A DNA stretch of 64,000 nt, from NCBI RefSeq assembly GCF_000725125.1, contig NZ_JFCB01000032.1, positions 1 through 64,000 of the forward strand. The letters run 5' to 3'. Of this stretch, positions 58,099-64,000 are shown piece by piece. The notes under the pieces are model-generated. The model saw nothing but the letters and a program-made list of their open reading frames with translations. It was not told the DNA's origin and searched no databases. This DNA comes from Streptomyces toyocaensis (GTDB lineage Bacteria; Actinomycetota; Actinomycetes; Streptomycetales; Streptomycetaceae). Numbering within the stretch: position 1 is the first letter of the stretch; each line of letters begins with the position of its first letter. The translations under genes were made by a program, and so were the position numbers.

Positions 58099-58986
58099 AT
58101 GATCCTCCCTCCCGGTCCGGCCGCCCGGGACGGTGACGGGCCGGGGGCCGTGGCGGCCCGGCTCACCGGGCGGGCGGTCACCGGACTGCGCACCCTGTCC
58201 GGCTCGCTCGCCGAGGCCGTGCTGGACGACGGCCGTGTCGTGGTCGTCAAGCGGACCACTGACGCGGAGGCCGCCCGCGCGGAGGCCGCGGGGCTGCGCT
58301 GGCTGGCCGGGGCCGGGACGGTGCGGGTCCCGGCGGTGCACGGTCACCACGAGGGGTGGCTGGTCCTCGACCGGGTGACGCGCGGCCGGCCCTCGCGGGA
58401 GGCGGCCGTCGGGTTCGGCCGGGACCTGGCGGGCCTGCACGCGGCCGGGGCTCCGGCGTTCGGTGCACCGCCGCCGGGCGGTCCGGTGGAGGCGTACATC
58501 GGGGCGGCCCCGATGCGCAACGTCACCGGCGACGACTGGCCCGGCTGGTACGCAGGGCACCGGGTCCTGCCCTATCTGCGCCGGGCGGTCGACGCCGGCG
58601 CCGTCCGCCCGGCCGAGGCGCGCCTCGTCGAGCGGGTCTGTGAGCGGCTGGAAGAGCTCTCCGGGCCGGCCGAGCCGCCCGCGCGGCTCCACGGCGATCT
58701 GTGGAACGGCAACGTGCTGTGGGGCGCCGACGGAGGTGTACGGCTGATCGATCCGGCGGCCCACGGCGGGCACCGGGAGACCGATCTGGCGATGCTCGCC
58801 CTGTTCGGCTGTCCCCACGGGGAGGCGGTGCTGGACGGCTACCGGGAGGTGGCGCCGCTCGCCGACGGATGGGAAACGCGCGTCGGCGTGCACCAGCTGT
58901 TCCCGCTGCTGGTGCACGCCGTGCTGTTCGGCCGCGGCTACGCCGAGCGGGCGCTCGCGGTGGCGCGGGCGGCCGCTGCCGGATGA
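58099..58986 (+). CDS. Fructosamine kinase-like phosphotransferase
   Basis: 295 residues, AGGAG 7 bases before the ATG. Protein-kinase-like fold: VVVVKRTTDAEAARAEAAGL (Lys), LHGDLWNGNVLWGADGGVRL (catalytic HGDxWxxN) and IDPAAHGGHRETDLAML (metal-binding). This HGDLWNGN form is typical of fructosamine/ketosamine-3-kinases, which help reverse protein glycation. Confidence 0.9.
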   Translation: MILPPGPAARDGDGPGAVAARLTGRAVTGLRTLSGSLAEAVLDDGRVVVVKRTTDAEAARAEAAGLRWLAGAGTVRVPAVHGHHEGWLVLDRVTRGRPSREAAVGFGRDLAGLHAAGAPAFGAPPPGGPVEAYIGAAPMRNVTGDDWPGWYAGHRVLPYLRRAVDAGAVRPAEARLVERVCERLEELSGPAEPPARLHGDLWNGNVLWGADGGVRLIDPAAHGGHRETDLAMLALFGCPHGEAVLDGYREVAPLADGWETRVGVHQLFPLLVHAVLFGRGYAERALAVARAAAAG

Positions 58987-58990
58987 GGGC

Positions 58991-60649
58991 TCAACGGGTC
59001 ACCACGTGCCGTTCGTCGGGGACGCAGTGGGTCATGGTGAGCCCCTCCACGTCACGCGGCGGGTTGTCGCCGAGACTGGCGAGCCGTTTGCGGTCCTCCT
59101 CGGTCAGGTCCTGGCCGGCGAGGGGCTCCAGGTGGGCGACGTCCTCCGGCATGATCCCAAGGCCCTCGCCGACCCTGCGGCCGAGGTCGTTCTCGACCAG
59201 CAGGAAGTGCCACACCATGCGCTCCTGGACGGCGCGGTCGCACTGGGAGATCAGGTCGACGAAGTTCTTCACCAGGTCGTCGCGCTCCCAGTCCTCCAGG
59301 AGCAGGTAGCGCTGGCCGGCCTGCATGTAGTCGTTGGTGCGTTCGATGCGCTTGCGGGTGAGCCGGCCGCGGATCTCCGGGCCCTGGTCGTCGTGCGTCG
59401 GGTACTGGGCCTCCCGCAGACCGCCGGTGATCGACGGCTCGTAGTTCACGTGCGGGTTCTCTCCGGCGCCGTCGACGACGTATGTCATCTGTCCGTCGCG
59501 CTGGTTGGTGCGCACGTCCGCGTGCTTGGCCTGATTGACCGGCAGCTGGAGGTAGTTGGGGCCGACCCGGTACCGCTGGGTGTCGCTGTAGGAGAAGGTG
59601 CGGCCGACGAGCATCTTGTCGTCGGAGAAGTCCAGGCCGTCGACGAGGACGCCGGTGCCGAAGGAGATCTGCTCGTTCTCCGCGAAGAAGTTCTCCGGCA
59701 TCCGGTTCAGCACCATGCGGCCCACCGGCTTCGGCGGGAAGTCCTGTTCGGGCCAGGTCTTGGTGTCGTCCAGCGGGTCGAAGTCCAGCTCCGGGTGGTC
59801 GTGGTCGTCCATCATCTGGACGAGCAGTTCCCACTCCGGGTACTCGCCCCGCTCCACCGCCTCGTAGAGGTCCTTGGTGGCGTGGCCGAGCCCCTGGGCC
59901 TGGACGTTCGCCGCGTCCTCCTCGGTCATGCTGCGGACGCCCTGCTTGGGCATCCAGTGGTACTTGACCAGCTTGGTCCCGCCCTCGGCATTGACCCACT
60001 TGTAGGTGTTCACGCCGAAGCCCTGCATGTGGCGGTAGTCCGCCGGGATGCCGCGCGGGCTGAACAGGTTGACCAGCATGTGCATGGACTCGGGGGTCTG
60101 CGACATGAAGTCGAAGATGCGGCGCGGCTGCTGTTCGAAGGTGACCGGGTCGGGCTTGAGGGCGTGGATGACGTCCGGGAACTTGATCGCGTCCCGGATG
60201 AAGAAGACGCCCAGGTTGTTGCCGACCAGGTCCCAGTTGCCGTCCTCGGTGTAGAACTTCACGGCGAAGCCGCGGGGGTCGCGGGCGGCCTCGGAGGAGT
60301 CGCGGCCGCCGATGACGGTGGAGAAGCGGACGGCGAGGTCCGTGCGCTTGCCCTGCTCCTGGAAGAGCTTGGCGCGGGTGTAGCGGGAGACCGGCTCGTC
60401 GCCCCACTTCCCGTACGCCTCGAAGTAGCCGTAGGCGGTGACGCCGCGGGCATGCACGACGCGTTCGGGGATGCGCTCCCGGTCGAAGTGGCTGATCTTC
60501 TCCAGGAACTGGTAGTTCTCCAGCGTGGCAGGGCCACGGGCACCGATGGTGCGCTGGTTCTGGTTGTCGTGGACGGGGTGGCCCTGGCGGTTGGTGAGTA
60601 CCTCGCGGTCGTCGCCCGGAGCGGGGCCCCGGCTCGAAACGTCCGTCAT
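58991..60649 (-). CDS. Catalase (haem, clade-3-like size)
   Basis: 552 residues. Distal His in RIPERVVHARGVTAYGYFEA, the GKRTDLAVRFSTVIGGRDSS segment, the Asn region EDGNWDLVGNNLGVFFIRDA and the haem-binding Tyr in RTFSYSDTQRYRVGPNYLQL. Breaks down H2O2 in the cytoplasm. AAGGAG 9 bases before the ATG. Converges with the kinase-like gene with only 4 bases between stops. No CatR/PerR-type box was recognised upstream. Confidence 0.96.
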   Translation of the reverse strand: MTDVSSRGPAPGDDREVLTNRQGHPVHDNQNQRTIGARGPATLENYQFLEKISHFDRERIPERVVHARGVTAYGYFEAYGKWGDEPVSRYTRAKLFQEQGKRTDLAVRFSTVIGGRDSSEAARDPRGFAVKFYTEDGNWDLVGNNLGVFFIRDAIKFPDVIHALKPDPVTFEQQPRRIFDFMSQTPESMHMLVNLFSPRGIPADYRHMQGFGVNTYKWVNAEGGTKLVKYHWMPKQGVRSMTEEDAANVQAQGLGHATKDLYEAVERGEYPEWELLVQMMDDHDHPELDFDPLDDTKTWPEQDFPPKPVGRMVLNRMPENFFAENEQISFGTGVLVDGLDFSDDKMLVGRTFSYSDTQRYRVGPNYLQLPVNQAKHADVRTNQRDGQMTYVVDGAGENPHVNYEPSITGGLREAQYPTHDDQGPEIRGRLTRKRIERTNDYMQAGQRYLLLEDWERDDLVKNFVDLISQCDRAVQERMVWHFLLVENDLGRRVGEGLGIMPEDVAHLEPLAGQDLTEEDRKRLASLGDNPPRDVEGLTMTHCVPDERHVVTR

Positions 60650-60821
60650 GATCGTGGGCTCCTTGCGCTGCTCGTCGTCCCCCCGGTCACGTGCGTACGT
60701 CGGTCATGCTGCCCCGCATCGGCGCGCGCGGCGACTCGGGGCGGCCGGACGCGCCGGTGTCCGGGGGGGGGACCGGCGCGTCCGGTGGTACGCGCCCGGG
60801 CGCCGCTGGGAACAGCGCACG

Positions 60822-60854
60822 GTCCGGTCACCGCGCCGTGCGTGGTGACCGGAC
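60822..60854. terminator. Hairpin terminator of the 78-residue gene
   Basis: Perfect 11-base arms (GTCCGGTCACC and its complement) with an 11-base loop, 16 bases beyond the stop of the minus-strand small gene. Confidence 0.7.
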
Positions 60855-60870
60855 CTGCGCGACAGTGCGG

Positions 60871-61107
60871 TCAGCCGCCGTCCAGGCGTGCGCGCAACAG
60901 CCCCTTGCCCAGCTCCGCGCCCTTGCGGCTGTCCGCCTGGGCCTTGCGGAACAGGTCGGCGACCTCGGTGTCCTTGGCCCGCTCAGCGTCCTGGATGTAG
61001 CTCTCCAGGCGCAGCGCGTTGCTCAGGCACGCCTCGACGTACCAGATCAGGTTGTAGTCCTTGTCCTGCGTGCCGGTGACGCCGCCGGTCTCCGTCTCAC
61101 TGGTCAT
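60871..61107 (-). CDS. Small conserved helical protein
   Basis: 78 residues with GAGGAGGAGA before the ATG. GTQDKDYNLIWYVEACLSNA, then a charged amphipathic helix RLESYIQDAERAKDTEVADL and ADSRKGAELGKGLLR. The pattern suggests a two-helix hairpin, possibly a dimerising ferritin-like mini-fold. No annotated function known to me. Lies between the catalase and PucR-type genes. Confidence 0.75.
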   Translation of the reverse strand: MTSETETGGVTGTQDKDYNLIWYVEACLSNALRLESYIQDAERAKDTEVADLFRKAQADSRKGAELGKGLLRARLDGG

Positions 61108-61367
61108 CCGGGTCTCCTCCTCGCAGTGCTCGTTCGCCGCCCGCCGGACCGTGACGCCGGAGGCGGGCCTTCACAGCGGCGGACGGGTACCCGCCGGCCG
61201 CGGGGCCACACAGCGACGAAGGGGCGGAGCGCGACCGGTCCCCCGTTCCGGTCGTGCCCCGCCCGGCACGAAACTACGGGGAGGAGGACCGGCCTGTGTA
61301 TCGCACCGATGCCCGCTGAGGCCCCCGGAGGGCTCATCCGTGCACAACTGAGTCCGAAAGGCCCCAT

Positions 61368-62855
61368 TCACTCCCCCGCGAGCACCGGCTGCTCCAGGTC
61401 GCCCGCGGCCAGATGGGCCAGCACGACCTCGTAGAGATCGGTCCCTGATGCCAGCAACTGGCGTTCCAGGACGGGTTCCGCGCTGCGCATGTGCTCGCGC
61501 ACGGTCTGGGCGTGGACGCCCAGGACCTGCGCCGCACGCTCGGCGTTGCACCCGACGGCGATCCAGGCGCGCAGGGTGCGGCGCACGTTGCGGGTGTCGC
61601 GGTCCAGTCGGCCCAGCAGCTCCCGCGCCCAGGCTTCGACGGCCTCGCCGGCCAGCAGTCCGGCGAGTCCGGGAGAGTGGGTGCCCGGGTCGGTGCCCGC
61701 CTGCCCGTCCAGGAGGTTGATCTGGGTGTGGAGCGCCAGGTGGACGACGGCACGGGCGGTGACGTCGTCGAAGTCCACGCCGAGCATGCTCTCGACGCGC
61801 TCCATGCGGGCGCGCACGGTGTTGCGGCTGACGCCGAGGATCTTGGCGGTGTTGACGGCGGTGAACTCCAGGCCCAGCCGGGCGGTGGCGAGGAGTTCGG
61901 CGCGGGTGTGGTGGGCCAGCGCGTCCAGGGGTCGCAGCACCCGGGCCGACCAGCCCCGCAGGGCGGCGGGGTCCATCAGCCGTTCGGGGTGGGTGCGCTC
62001 GGCGTACACGGCCGTCCTGTCCGCGCGGAAGCGCGCCACCGCGAGGGCGCTGACGGCCTGTCCGTACGCGGTGGCGGTGCGGGCCAGGCTCTGCCACACG
62101 CTGCCGCCGAGGAACGTGTCGGGGTGCCGGCCGACCAGCGACCGCAGGTCGGAAGCGGTGCTCTCGCGGGGGCTGACGACGATCACATGACCGTCCATCG
62201 CCGGGCACCGCACGACCAGCGCCTCCTCCCGCGTGGTGTCCAGGCACTCCACCACGAGCCGTTCACGCCGGTCGGGCGCGGACTCGACGACGTAGACGCA
62301 CGCGGTGTCGGCGTCGAGCAGGCCCGGCCAGAGCCCCGCGGCGACCCGGCGGGCCGCGACGGTGTCCTCGACCATCAGCAGTTGCAGGATCGCCAGCCGC
62401 AGATCGGCCGTGGCCCGCCGGAGCCGGAGCCCGGCCGCGGTGGTCCCGTGGGCCGTCAGCAGGAGTTCGATCACTTGGGCGGTGTGCGTGACGACGTCGG
62501 AGGCGTCCCGGTCGAAGGGGGCCGTGCGGGAGACGGCCAGCACACAGGCCTGCGCGGGGTGGCCGATCCTCACCAGGCGCTGGTGACACCCGTCCCCGTC
62601 CCAGGCCGCGGAGGCGACCCGGCCGGAGCCGAGGTCGGCGACGAGGGCCGGATCCAGCGGCAACCGGGTGCCGGCGACGAGCGTTCCCGCGGCGTCCTGC
62701 AGGGAGACCTCGGCGCGCACGGTGCCGGCCAGCCAGTCGACGACCCTGCGGACGTCCCGCCCGGCCGGCCGCAGGTGTTCGAGCAGTTCGTGCGCCCACG
62801 TCGGGTCCCCGGCCGCCGCCGGTGTCCGCCGGATCCCGTCCCTACGGCCTGCCAC
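61368..62855 (-). CDS. PucR/CdaR-type helix-turn-helix regulator
   Basis: 495 residues from a GTG with GGGGAAG upstream. A long N-terminal sensor region (~1-320) precedes two helix-turn-helix segments: LEFTAVNTAKILGVSRNTVR near 345 and NAERAAQVLGVHAQTVREHM near 455. The first fits the HTH_30 domain of PucR-type activators. Two DNA-binding motifs in tandem are unusual. No obvious target beside it; the stop lies 260 bases from the small helical gene. Confidence 0.85.
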   Translation of the reverse strand: MAGRRDGIRRTPAAAGDPTWAHELLEHLRPAGRDVRRVVDWLAGTVRAEVSLQDAAGTLVAGTRLPLDPALVADLGSGRVASAAWDGDGCHQRLVRIGHPAQACVLAVSRTAPFDRDASDVVTHTAQVIELLLTAHGTTAAGLRLRRATADLRLAILQLLMVEDTVAARRVAAGLWPGLLDADTACVYVVESAPDRRERLVVECLDTTREEALVVRCPAMDGHVIVVSPRESTASDLRSLVGRHPDTFLGGSVWQSLARTATAYGQAVSALAVARFRADRTAVYAERTHPERLMDPAALRGWSARVLRPLDALAHHTRAELLATARLGLEFTAVNTAKILGVSRNTVRARMERVESMLGVDFDDVTARAVVHLALHTQINLLDGQAGTDPGTHSPGLAGLLAGEAVEAWARELLGRLDRDTRNVRRTLRAWIAVGCNAERAAQVLGVHAQTVREHMRSAEPVLERQLLASGTDLYEVVLAHLAAGDLEQPVLAGE

Positions 62856-63015
62856 CTCGGTCTTCCCCTTCGTCTCCTCGCCCTCCCGGTCCGGTGCGGG
62901 GACGTTACCCCACCCGTGGGCGCGGCTCGTCCCGGCACGGTGTCGCTCCCGCGCCCGGCGGCGGCGCGGGCCCGGTGTGCGCGGTGCTCCCGGGCGGGCG
63001 GCATAAGCTCGGTGA

Positions 63016-63636
63016 ATGGCGAAGTACTTCGACGTTCATCCCGACAACCCCCAGCCGCGCACCATTTCCCAGGTCGCCGACAGCATCCGCGCCGACGCCC
63101 TGATCGCGTACCCCACGGACTCCTGTTACGCACTCGGCTGCCGTCTGGGCAGCCGCGGGGGCATCGACCGGATCCGTACGATCCGCAAGCTGGACGACCG
63201 GCACCACTTCACCCTGGTGTGCCGTGACTTCGCACAGCTCGGCCAGTTCGTACGGATCGACAACGACGTGTTCCGCGCGGTCAAGGCGTCGACCCCGGGC
63301 AGCTACACGTTCATCCTGCCCGCGACGAAGGAGGTGCCCCGCATGCTCCAGCACCCCAAGAAGAAGACCGTCGGCGTGCGCATCCCGGACCATGTCGTCA
63401 CCCAGGCGCTGCTGGCGGAGCTCGGTGAGCCCCTGCTGTCCAGCACGCTGCTGCTGCCCGGTGAGGACGAGCCCCTGACCCAGGGGTGGGAGATCAAGGA
63501 CCGGCTGGACCACCAGGTGGATGCCGTGCTCGACTCCGGCGACTGCGGCACCGAGCCGACCACGGTGATCGACTTCTCCGGCGGCGAGGCGGAGATCGTA
63601 CGGCGGGGCGCGGGCGACGTCTCGCGGTTCGAGTGA
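63016..63636 (+). CDS. YciO/TsaC/Sua5-family protein (threonylcarbamoyl-AMP synthase-like)
   Basis: 206 residues. MAKYFDVHPDNPQPRTISQV, ALIAYPTDSCYALGC, TIRKLDDRHHFTLVCRDFAQ and PGSYTFILPATKEVP match the YrdC fold in its YciO form. TsaC/Sua5 make threonylcarbamoyl-AMP for the t6A37 tRNA modification; YciO proteins are close relatives whose role is less certain. No clear Shine-Dalgarno before the ATG. Confidence 0.9.
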   Translation: MAKYFDVHPDNPQPRTISQVADSIRADALIAYPTDSCYALGCRLGSRGGIDRIRTIRKLDDRHHFTLVCRDFAQLGQFVRIDNDVFRAVKASTPGSYTFILPATKEVPRMLQHPKKKTVGVRIPDHVVTQALLAELGEPLLSSTLLLPGEDEPLTQGWEIKDRLDHQVDAVLDSGDCGTEPTTVIDFSGGEAEIVRRGAGDVSRFE

Positions 63637-63652
63637 GGGGGACGGACCGATC

Positions 63653-64000
63653 GTGACCTCCGTACGGGGAACCGGCGTCGGCATCCGCACCGAGGACGGC
63701 ACCGCGGACGCGTACCTGACGCATCCGGTGGAGGGCGGTGCCCGCCCGGCGGTCCTGTTCTACACGGACGCCTTCGGTCTGCGTCCGCGGGTGCGGGAGA
63801 CGGCCGACCGGCTGGCGGGGGCCGGGTACACCGTGCTGGTGCCGAACGTCTTCCACCGGCGCGGGCCCGCCCCGGTCGTGGAGCTGCCGGAGTTCATCGA
63901 CGCCACGGCGCGGGCGGCCGCGTTCCGGCGGCTCCGTCCGACCATGCGGGCACTGACGCCCGAACGGGCGATGCGTGACGCCGGGGCGTATCTGCGGTGG
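63653..64000 (+). CDS. Dienelactone hydrolase family protein (5' part only)
   Basis: The first 116 codons are in the window; the gene runs off the right edge. GTG start with GGGGGA 9 bases upstream, 17 bases after the YciO-like stop. DGTADAYLTHPVEGGARPAV, LFYTDAFGLRPRVRETADRL and AGAGYTVLVPNVFHRRG are the usual N-terminal half of the family; the nucleophile lies beyond the edge. Confidence 0.85.
   Translation, partial: MTSVRGTGVGIRTEDGTADAYLTHPVEGGARPAVLFYTDAFGLRPRVRETADRLAGAGYTVLVPNVFHRRGPAPVVELPEFIDATARAAAFRRLRPTMRALTPERAMRDAGAYLRW

Overview
This is a 64 kb piece of a very GC-rich actinobacterial chromosome, almost certainly Streptomyces. The support is strong G/C bias at third codon positions, many GTG starts, AGGAGG-type ribosome binding sites, 4-base ATGA/GTGA overlaps, and typical families: GAF-ANTAR and SpoIIE-phosphatase regulators, a LAXTG sortase substrate, an AA10 polysaccharide monooxygenase under a CebR-type operator, a streptogrisin-like protease and a CtpI-like P-type ATPase. 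No rRNA, tRNA, CRISPR array, insertion sequence or phage was seen.

Left part (1-21 kb): redox and lipid-type enzymes (partial FAD oxidoreductase, SRPBCC protein, MpaB-like oxygenase), a membrane Mrr-like nuclease, signalling proteins, a wall-anchored DUF1996 protein, a secreted LPMO, a YihY membrane protein, a SulP/ATPase/ArsR cassette, a zinc alcohol dehydrogenase and a LysR/EamA divergent pair. A broken leucyl aminopeptidase remnant follows the EamA gene.

Centre (21.4-35.2 kb), the most interesting part: one minus-strand block, mostly joined by 4-base overlaps. It encodes a binding-protein-dependent metal-chelate importer (lipoprotein, two FecCD permeases, ATPase), a 37-residue precursor peptide, and an azole-forming RiPP (TOMM) set: leader-binding ThiF-like protein, CocE/NonD hydrolase, YcaO and SagB-like dehydrogenase. 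A two-gene ABC exporter completes it. Two sequences each one mismatch from the Streptomyces Zur (zinc repressor) box lie before the importer operon and before the precursor. The first also faces a divergent beta-propeller-like gene. The reading offered is a zinc-starvation-induced, ribosomally made, oxazole-containing zinc chelator that is exported and re-imported.

Next (35.2-42.2 kb): a 1443-residue CtpI-like P-type ATPase with a membrane partner, and a divergent nucleotidyltransferase / BON / metallophosphoesterase operon. Then come a phoD remnant (42.3-42.7 kb), a streptogrisin-like protease with a chitin-binding tail, and a CYP152-type fatty acid peroxygenase.

Right part (46.5-64 kb): a plus-strand sugar operon (UXS-like epimerase, carbamoyltransferase, three glycosyltransferases, GmhA-like isomerase, HldE-like kinase/adenylyltransferase), apparently for a carbamoylated, heptose-type glycoconjugate. 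After it come an MFS exporter, a hemerythrin, a DoxX protein, a fructosamine kinase-like protein, a catalase, a PucR-type regulator, a YciO/TsaC protein and the start of a dienelactone hydrolase.
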